Positions 49,758 to 61,484 of a DNA stretch of 64,000 nt are shown here, in pieces (position 1 is the stretch's first letter; every line of letters begins with the position of its first letter). Position numbers and translations under genes: made by a program. The notes beneath the pieces were generated by a model. The model made no database searches, was not told the DNA's origin, and was given only the letters and a program-made list of their open reading frames with translations. This DNA is from Paramecium octaurelia (lineage: Eukaryota; Ciliophora; Oligohymenophorea; Peniculida; Parameciidae). Location of the stretch: NCBI GenBank assembly GCA_905182995.1, contig CAJJDP010000052.1:343665-407664 (forward strand), written 5' to 3'.

Positions 49758-50572
49758 ATGAGCACTAGCTAACAAGAGTTATTTGAGTATATGAGTGAAA
49801 CCTTATAAACATCCGAGAAGGGATTGTTAGAGATGTAGTAATCAAATCCTCAAAGTAAGTTAAGTTATCTAATGTTTTTTAAGATTTCTAAAAGCTCGTT
49901 GAAAAGATGAAGCGAACAATGAGAAGGGAGAAGGCTAAATAGAGAAAGAATAAAGAAGAGCCAGAGATTGTGTCAAGTAGTAAGAAAATAAAAAGAAAGA
50001 AGGAAGATGATGACCCATTGAGAGATAATGATAAGAAAACTATATAGATGATAAGAAATAGGATAAGTGCTTAAAATTCAAGGGACAGAAAAAAGCAATA
50101 TTTGCATCAATTGGAATCACAAGCACAGAAAGAATTAGACTACAATGCTGAATTGAGAAAATAACTTGAAGAACTTTAAGAAAAACATCAAAAATTGGCT
50201 AATAAGAGTTCAAAAATAAGAAATCAACTAACAATTCTGTAGCAATTAGGTCGAGGATCGAGACTTGGTAAAATAAGTCTTGCTCTCTTGACCCTTGTGT
50301 CAGTGTTTTCTGTAATCTCATAAAAAGAACAACAACCTTAAACAATAACAACTCCTCTCGTTAAACTTGAAGAGATGTCAAGTGAAAGTGCAATGAGACC
50401 AATAAATTATGAGAAATCATACTCCATTATTGATACTAACACTTTCTTCGAGGAAGAGAAATTGGGAGTTGGAGTTTCGGAAGAATCAGAGAATTGTTAC
50501 AATTAATTATTGCCAATCTCCCTCTATCGGTTGAATTCATAGATAGAATACGAACTGGGGCAACATAGCTGA
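49758..50572 (+). CDS. bZIP transcription factor with a membrane segment
   Basis: One 29-nt intron (49855-49883) gives 261 residues. Basic region at residues 88-104 (MIRNRISAQNSRDRKK) has the invariant N-x7-R pair (Asn91, Arg99). A leucine zipper follows with hydrophobic heptad positions at 109, 123, 130, 137, 144 and 151. Immediately after it residues 163-178 (ISLALLTLVSVFSVIS) form a possible transmembrane segment, and ~80 residues follow. That order, cytosolic bZIP then one TM then a lumenal tail, is the plan of ATF6, CREB3 and plant bZIP17/28, which are released by proteolysis in ER stress. The hydrophobic stretch is short, so membrane insertion is an inference. Confidence 0.85.
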
Positions 50573-50646
50573 ATATTTGATTGACTTGATGTATATTTTT
50601 CTATCTTGTTCGAGTAAATTAATAAAAAAACAAAATAAAAATTAAA

Positions 50647-52497
50647 TCATACCGATCTCTCCTTGGGAGGTTTGTATTTCAATCCTAAAATCTTATACAC
50701 ATCCATTTCTTCTTCACATGGTATTACTTCTCCTTTCCACAACTTCTTATTATGAGCACCTCTCTGAGTAGGGTAGAGTCCATGATCACTTAAAGTATAT
50801 CCGTTTTTTTGAGCCCACAATCTCATGCTTCTATTGTAATGATCAGAACCAGTGAAATATAAAACTGCACAACCATACTGTTCCTTTGGATACAGTTTCA
50901 GATCAATCCTTCGATGCACAGCTTAATTAGATACCCTTCCAATCCCCATATAAGTTTCGCAATCCTGTTCAGTTCTTTTTGGCATTGTCAGATGATGAGT
51001 TAACAATTTCCCCTCCAATCTTGTGATCAAGTTTAATAGGAAATCTTCAGTATTTTTACCATCACACCTTGTAATCAAAATATCCATATCTCCACATGTT
51101 TCCTTTTCTCTTCTATAAGATCCACAAGCTGTTGCCTTAAACAGTCCTTAAACACCACTTAAATCCTCGATTTCTCTCTTGACAATCTCATATATCAAGG
51201 TAGCTTCTTCTCTTGGAATCCTCTATTCTAAATCTTCCACTAATTGCAAACCAACTTATTGATTTCTATTTAGTAAATGTTGATTCTTTCTCAAATCCTC
51301 TAGAGTTCTAATTCCTTTAAAATAGAAGGTGGCAGCAGTCGTTGGTCCTATACCCCAAACCCTACTTAATTAGCTGATCGCCACATTTTTCTCTTATCCT
51401 TCCAGTTTCTATACTTTAGTCAATTTACCTGTTTACATAATTTCGATTATCTTCTTCTTGATTTTATCTCCTATTGTGGGCATATCCTTTAGATCATCAC
51501 TTGATTTGATAGGATATGGAAGTGCTTTCAAGAACCCAATAGCCTTCCTGTAAGCTATACATCTTCCTTTATCTTTTTCATTTGTATATATGTTCAACAA
51601 TTTTTCCAATTCTTCAATAATCTCATCGTTTTAACATTTATGAGCAGCGCCAGCTTCACAAACAAAATACCCTTTTTTAGCCTCCCAAAATTACTACTTT
51701 CTTTTTAATCCAGGATTAAATTATTTGGTTTCTTTTAATTATGCAGACAATATTGGTTAATCAGTATTGACAACTGGTTTTCCGAGATCCAATCCATCCA
51801 AAATATCAAATTAGACTTTTCTAGTCTCAGTTATCTAACAATCATCATCACCATAAAATTTCTCAGACTCAGGTATTTATGGCTCCTCTTTTTTTAGAAT
51901 AGATAAATCCTCCAATAAATACTCATAACCATCATCTACTTGGTTATGGAAATTATCCAAATCATTATCATACTCATAGTCCAATATTTATCTATATTCC
52001 TTAACAATATCCCTCCTAAATTCCTCCATCCTTCTCTCATACTAATTTCTAAACTCATTATCCTTGATATTGTAAACAAGTGTATCTCCATCATCTTACT
52101 CAGTCATTTCTTCTCTCACTGGCACAGTCTTAGCCAAAGCTTCTACATAAACTAATTTTGTAGTTAAGTCCGGAACTTCTTCTAAGACAGGTTGAAATTC
52201 TACTTGTGGGAACAATTAAAACTTCTTCTTTTGTTGTAATTTTTTATGTAATAACGATTAAGAGACCCAATCGGCATTTAAGAACTAGTACCGATATTAT
52301 TCAAAATCAAGATTAAATTTGGTAAACTATTTCTGACATAATTCTACTGTTGCATCAGAACCAACAATCATTAGTGTATCTGGACTTAGTCTCATTTGAC
52401 CTCCATTAGACTCTATTAAACTAGACAGTGTCCTTATCCTAGTATTAGTTAAATTGACTGTGGACAAAGGGAACATAAATGAGATGTCTTTAAACAT
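50647..52497 (-). CDS. X-family DNA polymerase with BRCT domain (Pol lambda-like)
   Basis: Intronless, 616 residues. Residues 1-95 resemble a BRCT domain; an acidic linker follows. The Pol X core starts near 270 with helix-hairpin-helix motifs (LPYPIKSSDDLKDMPTIGDK; LSRVWGIGPTTAATFYFKG). The nucleotidyltransferase centre has CGSYRREKETCGDMDILIT near residue 465, with the two catalytic Asp in GDMD, and the third Asp in HRRIDLKLYP near 530. The C-terminus (LYFTGSDHYNRSMRLWAQKN, TLSDHGLYPT) is the thumb. Pol lambda-type enzymes fill gaps in end joining. In Paramecium, excision of internal eliminated sequences depends on end joining, so a role there is a reasonable inference. Confidence 0.95.
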
Positions 52498-52589
52498 TTT
52501 TCAAATGTCTTAAAATATTAATTTAATTCGTATTTTTAACAACAATATTTTAAATGAATAATACAACTTAATTTTGTTATTCAAATTAA

Positions 52590-54553
52590 TCAAAACAAAT
52601 CCAACAATTCTGATCCCACCTATTTCCACTATTATTAGAAGTAATTCCCTTTATATTTATACCACTTCAAATTGGTCTTAGGATCAATCATTTCTTCAAA
52701 GAACATAGGAACATGCACTTAATTAGCTGCTGCCATAGCTTTTCTACGCGCTCTTTACTTCTCCTCTAATCTGTGCTTCTCACTTGAAGCCAAATCAACC
52801 CATCCATTTTCAAATGCTAATTGATCTGGTCTCAATCTACAATCCGTACATGGCAGATCCTAAGTAACTTTAGACATATATTTATTACTTTTATCATATC
52901 GATTGTCAAATGATTAAGTTACATGGCGAATTCAGTAAAGTTATAATACCAATCTGAATCCTAAGGTAATTGATGTCTCTTCCACACTACAATTTCTCTT
53001 TAAGAATCATAAGCGATAAGACGATCATTCCAAAACCCTTTTAACTTATATTTCTCAATTCCATTTTTATCTTTTACATACCCTCTCATCTCAGATTCTG
53101 ATTTACCTGATTTTTCAATTAATTCCAACACCCCATTATCACCAGTAGTCAAATTTACAAATTTCATTTATCCCATATGATCCAAATATTATTACCCCCA
53201 TAAAATGTTCTGAACCTTAGTTGTACACCTATTAAATTAATAATGATCATTTGATGATTTCAACATGACATTAAATAATCCTACAGGATTCACTTAGAAA
53301 CATAAGCCATTAAATTTTGTTTGGACATCTGTGTGCGCCCAAAATTAAAAAGCTTTTGATTCTGCATATCCTGCAGATATAGGAGGATGATGTGAAACCT
53401 ATTCACTAATAAACCTACAATTTTGAGTTTAAATTTCATAGGTTTCTCCTAAAATAGGATTAAACGGTTTCTTTGTTCTTCCTATATTTGCAGAATAGGG
53501 TGAAACACCAAAGCCCATAATATAACACATTCTTAATGCACTATCTCCATGAATCTTATCTGCCTCTTCCAAAGAATCAGAGTATTCCATTTATTCGGCC
53601 AATCTTTACAACATCGACAATGGTTCATTCAAAATAACTAATCGTAAATATGAATTCAATTACTTGGCACTGAAAATCTTCCTAAATCCTTTCCAATCAA
53701 TTCCTTGCACAAATACCAAACATTTATTTTTTCATTGGGATCCTTTCGATAAGGTAATCTATCTCTTTTAGAATGATTTGTAAATTTAATCTTCTGAAAA
53801 GCAGGATTATTGATGAGATTATTCTAAAAACTAATATAACAAATTCTTTAAGTACATATTTTATAGGCTAATGCTCTCTAATTTGCTAAGCTATTTCAGT
53901 TAAACTCATTAATTATTGTTGCCCATGTGATTAATGATGCTAGTGATTCAATGTCTCTTCTCGTTATACTGATTATGCTGAATTTTGATGAATAAAACTC
54001 TCATACACAGTTCCATTATCTAAATTCGATAACTTTTATTTTTCCTCTTCGACAATTTGAGCACACAGCGTGATTTTCGTTTTTAGATTTTTGCCTATGC
54101 TTTCTAATCTGTCAGCCATCTCCTTAATTTGTGAGTTCTTTTCCAATTTAGGAATCAACATGCTCAAAGTTTCATCAACTACAATAATTTATCTATTGTA
54201 CATATAGCTCCAGTTTACCAAACATCAGTAAGCAATTCTTGTATCTTTTATTCAAACTTTATTTCATTTTAACGACTCAAACATTTGTCCTATGCCTATT
54301 TCAATGCATTAATCCAATCGATTTTCTCATTTATATTGCTCGCTCTCAAATGAATTTCTGTTGTTCCAGTATTAATTATTATTCTTAATGGGTCTTCGGG
54401 CACTAATATCAAAGCCGCCACTTTTAAATGCACCTATCCTTTAATCTAGCCTCCTTGAGAATCGCAATAAACAAGAACTTCTTCATTCAAAATGAAATAA
54501 CGATCTTGCCATCTCGAAAAAAGGTTAGTCCATTTTTTCAAATATCCTTCCAT
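52590..54553 (-). CDS. Oxysterol-binding protein homologue with PH domain
   Basis: Introns at 52860-52888 (29 nt), 53638-53663 (26 nt), 53824-53855 (32 nt) and 54179-54201 (23 nt) give exactly 618 codons. Residues 1-95 are a PH domain ([20 protein letters not shown] ... WINALKQA). A helical linker follows. The ORD starts near 235 and contains the signature [11 protein letters not shown] around residue 358, preceded by [12 protein letters not shown] and followed by [11 protein letters not shown] and [14 protein letters not shown]. These proteins move sterols and phosphoinositides between membranes. No FFAT motif was noticed. Its start lies 121 bp from the stop of the acyl-CoA oxidase gene. Confidence 0.95.
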
Positions 54554-54674
54554 TTTTAATAAATAATAATAAATATTAAAGCATTAATTGCTGGTCCTAC
54601 ACTTACTTTCATCATTCAATACTCTATAATGAAAAAGAACATAAATAATGAATCTAATAATTTGTTAATCTTAA

Positions 54675-56758
54675 TCATAACTTAGCATGTGGAGATGCAG
54701 TTCTGATCGTCTTAATTGTCTTGAAAACTTATTCATGGAACTCTGGTTCATTTAATGGGTTGAGGTCTTTTGCCCAATGATATAATTTCTCATATGGATT
54801 GCCTTAAGAATCTCCAATGGCTGATCTCACACTATTGTCATCATAAGCAATGGCCTAAAAATTGACATAATAAATTACTTCAACTAATCCCAATGCATTG
54901 TCTTTCAAATTTGAAATAAGTTCATCTCTAGTTTCTCTGACCCACACAAATTGAGGACCACTTAAGACTCCATACTCAAACAACTATCCTTATTATTCCA
55001 AGATCTTGTTAAGACCATACAATAAGCATAATTGAGTGAGGGCAGACTTAATATTTGGATCAGTCAAAGCATTGGCTTCTTCAAGGAAGGTTCTATAAGT
55101 CCAATAATTAGATTATGTGTGAGCAATTTCTTATAAGAGAATACCTAAGTGTTTGTCTGTGGCTTCCTTAAATGTCAATCCCTTATCACCCATGAGAGTT
55201 TGTAACTTTTACCCTGCATTAGCAACATTGAAAGCAACATTATATCTCAAAGCAGCCAAGACTTTATTGAGGTCTCTGGTGCACTCTTTTGAGACCAATG
55301 GTTATTTGAGTTCGGTCAAATAATTGAAAACGTCTTCCAAATAATCACATGTGGTGTTGGGAGCTTTTCCTGATTGCATGGCTAAGAATGTAAAACATAA
55401 TTATACCTTTGTTGAGATACATCAACAAGACCTTGCCCACAGACAAAGACAAGACTGTGTTATCACCTTCTGCAACTACACAGGGACTCATCTCAGTGAT
55501 AAGAGGTGGGATTCCAGAGTAATAGGAATAACCATGTCCACCAGCACATTATCTAACCTTTTCTAAGGCGAAGAAGCAATTCCATGTGTAGTATGCTTTG
55601 GAAGCACTTAAGACAACATGAACTTCCTAAGATGAATCAAAGATATACCATCATTTTAGAGAAATCATTCTTTTATTTAATTCGAGCAACATTGTCTTAT
55701 GCCATAGCAAATACCTTCTTACTTCCTAACATACATCCATACATTTCAGCAATCAATGGAATTAATTTGTGTTATTGAAGTTAATAATCAAAGATGGGAA
55801 TTTCTTGTCCTAAGGAATCTTTGAATTGTTTTCTTTGTAATGAGTATCTAATGACAATAGTGAGACCAATTCCTAGACATTTCCATACTGAATCCAAGAA
55901 ATGTTATCTCATCAATTACATGGTAGCATGCCATACTTTGTCATCTCCTGTTTTAGTGAATTGTCCATCATCTGAGACATTCACATATTTGCTTAACATA
56001 TTGACTTTGGGAATTCTAACATTGTCGAATCTCAAATATCCATTATCTTTTGAATTGTATCCAAATTTAGCACCAATATCACCTACCAAAATGCCTGGAA
56101 GTGTTTAATGAGTTTTCACATCTCTGATTTAGACAACAAAATTCTATACTCCACATCTCTTACCATCAATGAACAATTAGGCTTATGTTACAACATGAGT
56201 AGCTGTTATGCCCATGTCACTTCCCCACCATTTAGTGGCTTTCAATGAGGGAGTATTAATAATGAAAGATTTTGTTTATTTATCATATGTGGCTGTTGTT
56301 TCGATTCTATTTATATCTGAACCATGTGCTAATTCTGTCTATGAATAACAACCCAGGATCTCCCACCTTGATGCTGGCTCATAAAACAGCTTCACTTATT
56401 CTTCTGTTCCCAAATTCATTATTGTGGGCATGAACATTTCATAATTCAAAGATGACACCAACTATTCAACATAATGTCAATATCTTACAGCCTCTGGGTA
56501 GATCAAGGTTGCGAATTCTTTGATATCACGCAAGTCAGCCACCTCCAACAACTTCTTCATTTTCCTTGCATATAGTTCATATGTTTCTGCTCTTCCAATT
56601 CCAATGTCCTTGGGATTATTACGAAGAAGAGGATCAGAACCGCATAGCTTCTAAAATGCCATGAATCTCTTGAACCTCTCCTCTCCTTCCCAAATGAAGT
56701 GTGACAACTTGTTTACATCAAATGATATTTTCTTGCGTGCTATCTCAAGTGCTGACAT
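54675..56758 (-). CDS. Peroxisomal acyl-CoA oxidase
   Basis: Introns at 55382-55406 (25 nt), 55627-55648 (22 nt) and 56462-56488 (27 nt) give 669 residues, the usual family length. Catalyses the first, FAD-dependent step of peroxisomal beta-oxidation, making H2O2. Family blocks: GCYSQTELAHGSDI, ATKWWGSDMGITATH, DNGYLRFDNVRIPKVNML, IRYSLQRKQF, and CAGGHGYSYYSGIP. The catalytic Glu region (CVVAEGDNTVL) is present. The protein ends in AKL, a PTS1 peroxisomal import signal of the SKL type. It shares the fatty-acid theme with the acyl-CoA synthetase at 5738-7818. Confidence 0.96.
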
Positions 56759-57327
56759 ATTAATAATTTAATTAATGTAATTAAATAATAATTAATCTTT
56801 ACAATAAGCTATAAATCATACATATTTATTTCTATACATTTGTCATCGAATAATTTATCAATATTTAGTAAATTGACAATACAGGTATTATGAATTCATT
56901 TTATAACATTTAAAACATCAAGCCTACAATTTGGATCCAATCTTAATCCTCATCTACCTTTATTCAATGATTGTGTGCCTGACTTATAGAAGACTTGTTA
57001 AATCAATATTTAAGAAATGTATTTGTATTATATGAATCAATATATCAGAGTCTTTAAAAAAACAAGGAAGCCTTTTGTCAAAATATTTAATTTATTTTAT
57101 TCAATTTGTATCTTTTTCTTGAAAGTATTTGCTCCTACAACAATACATCTACTTAATGTTATTCTTGTCTATGTTTAGAATCGATTGATTTAGTTTAATC
57201 CGATGTAATTCTAAAGGAAATTAAAATATAAATAAAAGAAATAACCTTTATATTTTATAATTAAAAATGTAATGACCATCCCTTTATGTTTTGATATTTA
57301 TAAATTATACTATAAGAAACCATTAAA
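56759..57327. other. Intergenic with a weak small-ORF candidate
   Basis: AT-rich. A minus-strand candidate (about 57096-57280) with a 34-nt putative intron would encode ~48 residues ending CCRSKYFQEKDTN, but nothing supports it beyond frame closure. Otherwise nothing recognised. Confidence 0.3.
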
Positions 57328-57801
57328 TCAAAAATAGTTGATGCATGAATATTTTTATTATAAATATTTATTGATATTGTACAACTTATTGTTTGCTTAT
57401 GGACTTTAAATTGATGGTTGACTCAGATTAATTATGCTACATCTATATTTCCTTCTTTTTAATGGTCCTTATGAATTTTTAAAAGACTTATGAATAACAT
57501 CTTGTAATGGAGGATATCTTAAAGCATGATAATTTGTTAAAGCCATGGGACTATAGAAACTTTAAGTAAGTGTATTTTGAAATGCAGTTTGGGTGGTTTA
57601 AGTGCTTATTTACATTGATTTCTTATTTTGGTTAGGTTAAACAGAAGAAGAACAGATAATAATTTTCGAATCTAGAATTGACTTAATTCTATGGTTCTTG
57701 TTCTCTTAATGTCTTTTGTCGATTCTTGGTAAATTGCCAGGTATTAAACTATCCAAGTATTAGTGTTCTTCAATGTCCCATCCTAAATTTTTTTTATTCA
57801 T
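57328..57801 (-). CDS. Unidentified basic protein downstream of the Dicer-like gene
   Basis: Uninterrupted frame of 157 residues, starting MNKKNLGWDIEEHQYLDSLI. Hydrophilic, rich in Gln, Ser, Lys and Asn, with a Tyr-containing middle (QSFYSPMALTNYHALRYPPL) and a basic patch (GPLKRRKYRC). No domain recognised. Only 21 bp separate the Dicer-like stop from its ATG, on the same strand, an extremely tight spacing that puts its promoter inside the upstream coding sequence. Spacing alone does not prove a functional link. Confidence 0.6.
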
Positions 57802-57822
57802 ATAATTAGTTTAATAATTATA

Positions 57823-59742
57823 TCACAACTCAATAATTTCATCCATATATTTCTTATATAGGCTTCCATACACTTAATTAAATCCTTTCCATCCACTGTC
57901 AAGTAGAATGGCAGCTGCAACACTTTCAAAAACATCTCCATATAATTTTGGTATCTCAATTACTTTAGGTCTTAAACCCATTTTAATAGCTTGTTCTCCC
58001 ATAAACTTATTTCCTAATAATTACTACTTCCAATTCGACAGTAATCCTGGATTCAAACTCCAATTAGGATTTTTCAATTGTTTCTCCCTTGCCACTCTAA
58101 ACAAATAAGAAATGACAAGTAATTCGATAGCAGCATCCCCTAAAAATTCCAATCTATCATATTATTATGGATTAATAGCTATTTCGTATAATTGAGGATT
58201 ATTGAATTTATAGTCTCTGATATCTATGTGTTCGACTTAATCTGTGATTGGCTCATAATCAAAGAGGATGTCTTAATAGATAGATATAGGAAAGTTTGTT
58301 CTTCTTAAAATAGTAATATATTCATATAGACTTTGAGTAGATTCAAACACTCCACCTATGATTGCTTCATAAATATCAGCTTTCTGACTTATTTGCAGCT
58401 GTTTATTTTCACTTGAAATAATATCTTTGAGTAGTGGATTTCTAATTTATTTGAAATGCAAATCCTAATTTATTATAAATTGTTCTAGACCTAGTTGCTC
58501 AAACAATTAAGCCAAAAAGGTATTCATTATTAAGCGACTACGTAAGGATGTCATTTCTCCCTCTTCTAGCAATTCGTATTGTCTAAAAATATCCACAGTT
58601 ACGACATATTTCAAAACAGAATCGCCCAATAATTCCAAATTTTCATAGTTTCTTTTGAAATTGGATGATGAAGTTACCATGGCTTCTTCAGGCACTTAGT
58701 AATTTAATATGCTTTCAACAGAGTCTTGATGACTCCAAATTTTTAATTAGCAAATTAATGAGTTATAGAGAATGCAAATAATATCATAAGTTTTATAATT
58801 TAGAGGATACTCTTACAATTGTTAAATAGGTATTAAGAGAGGTTACTTTAAAGGTTGGATAGATTTAAGTGATGTACAATACTCTGATGGATTGTTTGAG
58901 TTACACTATTCACATTCATTAGTGCTAAATGCCATATTTGGAACATTTCTATGAAATTAATTTATATGCAAAGTGTATGCACAAAAAGCAACGTACTCAT
59001 AGAAATTCTAGTAATTCTATCTATATGTTTGTATATTCCCAGGAATAAGTTTCTCTAAATGTAAAAATTCATGAACATTCAATTCTTCCATTTCATTTAG
59101 AGTAACTCCATAATATTATAAGGCTTCATCTATGTTTTTAAATGCTTTTTATTGAATCAATTTCTAAAAATAAGATATTGCCTTTTCATTGCTGTTTACG
59201 ATATCATAAACTGAAAATTATACAAAAGGATTTCTTTTATTAACATAAATTCGATTAAAATCAGTAAACTCATTTTGAGATGAATTTGATAGTTTAAATT
59301 CATTGAATTCATTCATGTTTTCCCCTTATAAAAGTATATTAATTCTGTTCTAATTCCTAATATCAAAATATGACTCAAAAGATCTAAATTGTTATTGTAT
59401 ATATGATAGACTATTTGCTTTATAGCAATCACCTAATAGGAAACAATTGTATAGATAAATCTAATAAAATTCATCTTTAGAAAATTCGCAAAGTTAGCTA
59501 TCAAAAAAGTTGATTTTCCAATTAAACATATATTATGTTTTATTGCATTTTAAATAGCCTGGAGTAATTATGCTAAAATCAAATTGATTATCATCTTTTG
59601 TGACTTATATTTTATTTTAATACGCAAGTATTCGATTATTCATCTTTTTGTATGAGCTACCTTAATATTGATAATATATACTCAGCTGATTCGGAATTCT
59701 TCCTATTATTTGATAGTTAAATTAACTTTTAATCTGCTTCAT
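57823..59742 (-). CDS. Dicer-like double RNase III protein
   Basis: Intronless, 639 residues. Two RNase III domains: residues ~345-480 with NYENLELLGDSVLKYVVTVD and the second acidic motif KADIYEAIIGGVFES, and ~510-635 with YDRLEFLGDAAIELLVISYL and YGDVFESVAAAILLD. In both, the Glu and Asp of the signature and the later Asp/Glu are kept, so both centres look active. There is no helicase domain; the N-terminal ~340 residues match nothing I can name, though they may hold a divergent PAZ-like fold. This is the plan of the short Paramecium Dicer-like proteins that make the small RNAs guiding programmed DNA elimination; which one this is, I cannot say. Confidence 0.85.
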
Positions 59743-60043
59743 TAAATTATAAAATAAAAATGATTAAAAATATAAAATGTTCGATAAATGAAATAAGAAT
59801 GGTTAAGCACATTTTTTGATTTTTTATAATTCACCTATCTTTAGAAAGATATCACTTTGACAATATTATAGTTTTAACTCTTATTGAACTTTTAGGGAAA
59901 GACTTGCTCTATGTTTTCTTTAGTAAGGTATTATTTTCTTGTAAAAATACTATTCATCTCAATTAAGATATTATTATAGTAATTCGCTTACTTTATATAA
60001 AATCAAAAAGAATTTCCACTTATTTGTATATATAAATAAAACA
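59743..60043. other. Intergenic, nothing recognised
   Basis: AT-rich spacer upstream of the Dicer-like gene; probably holds its promoter. Confidence 0.45.
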
Positions 60044-61007
60044 TCATATTTAATGTTAAAAAATTATCCATAATGATTCTGGTTATAGTTATTCACTTTA
60101 GAAAACTTCTTATTCAAAATTGTGAATACATTTTAAGTTGAATGCATTCATTGTTAAAAAATTTTTAGTGAATGAATTTTGAATAGTAAAAGGAACACCA
60201 TAAGAAAATTCTTGATTATCAATTGCTAATTAATATGGTTAATATTGTACTTTAGATTTCCCAATTAATTTTTGGTGGGTTGGCTGAAATTAAATTCACA
60301 ATGATTTCTTCTGTATGGATATACAGTTTATGGGCAAAATTAAAAAATTAAAATTAGTTATGGAAGTCTTCTTGTTCTATTAACTACCATTTTTCATTTT
60401 TTTTATTACTTCTTATCACACTTAACAGTGGGGATTTGAAGTTGACGCTATCTTATTTAATATTTAGAGAATATCCAGTTACATAATTCCTTATTTCATA
60501 TTCATATTAGAATTTGATTATATCTCTCTGTATTTTTAATCCAGAATCATTTAGAGGTATAAGTTAGAAATAGCTTCCAAGATTAGGGTAGTCTAAGAAT
60601 ATAATTCTATCTTTTTCTATCGTTAAATATAAATTGTCATCAGACCTTTAAAGGACACATGGTTGTTTTTGAACTAATATATCTTTAAGTCTTGAGAAAC
60701 TTTATCCTGAAATGATATATTTATCAGGCAATTAGATCAATAGAGTCACTTTGCTCAAGGTTTGATTTTAGTTTTAGGGTTTGTTTGTAGTCATTTATAT
60801 AAACTCTCCAAACCTTAAGGAGTATTTATGATTAAAATTTTAGAGTTAATCCACACTTATTATAGTCCAATGAAATTCTTGACTACATTATTCGGCAGTA
60901 ATTTATGAATACTTAAGCAAATCTTATTTATCAATGGTAAAAAATTAATTGTTGAGTAAAGATTTAATCAAATATTAATTATATTAGGAAGGCTCCACTA
61001 CTATCAT
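60044..61007 (-). CDS. Unidentified protein, possibly all-beta
   Basis: A 25-nt intron (60226-60250) gives 312 residues, starting MIVVEPSQYNQYLIKSLLNN. Alternating hydrophobic residues and repeated short strands (QPCVLQRSDDNLYLTIEKDR; FFNFAHKLYIHTEEIIVNLI; VPFTIQNSFTKNFLTMN; ESLWIIFQ) suggest a beta-rich fold, and the periodic W/F-x-I/L ends are reminiscent of beta-trefoil (MIR-like) repeats. No family is recognised by sequence alone. It lies between the Dicer-like gene and the kinase on the same strand. Confidence 0.65.
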
Positions 61008-61484
61008 TGTTCTGATTTTAAGGATTTTCTATTATAAATTTAATTAATATTTTTGATTATATTATATAATATTAAAGTACTTACCATCTAATATAATTTA
61101 TTAAGACATTGCATAAATATATAATGACTCATATGTATTGATATATTCCATTGTATTTAAAATGAAATGAAATACACAAATTTATATTGATATCTAATGG
61201 ATTCATCATATTGAATGATCATATAATCATTTTAATTGGTTTCTTGATGTTACTTTCAAGCAAATAGAATTAAATAATAGAATATCATAGTATTGCTGAT
61301 TGATAAGGGACTTGAAATAATTAAATCTAAAACCTAAATTATTTGCAAAAAGTTAAATAAAATAATGTAATTTAGGATTCTAATTCTATAGAAGATACGA
61401 GTTCAAAATGAAATTTACAATTAAGGAATAGACAAATTATATGAATGTAGATAAATTGATATTTAAATATATATAATAATATTA
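61008..61484. other. Intergenic, nothing recognised
   Basis: AT-rich spacer of 477 bases between two minus-strand genes; no supported gene. Confidence 0.45.
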
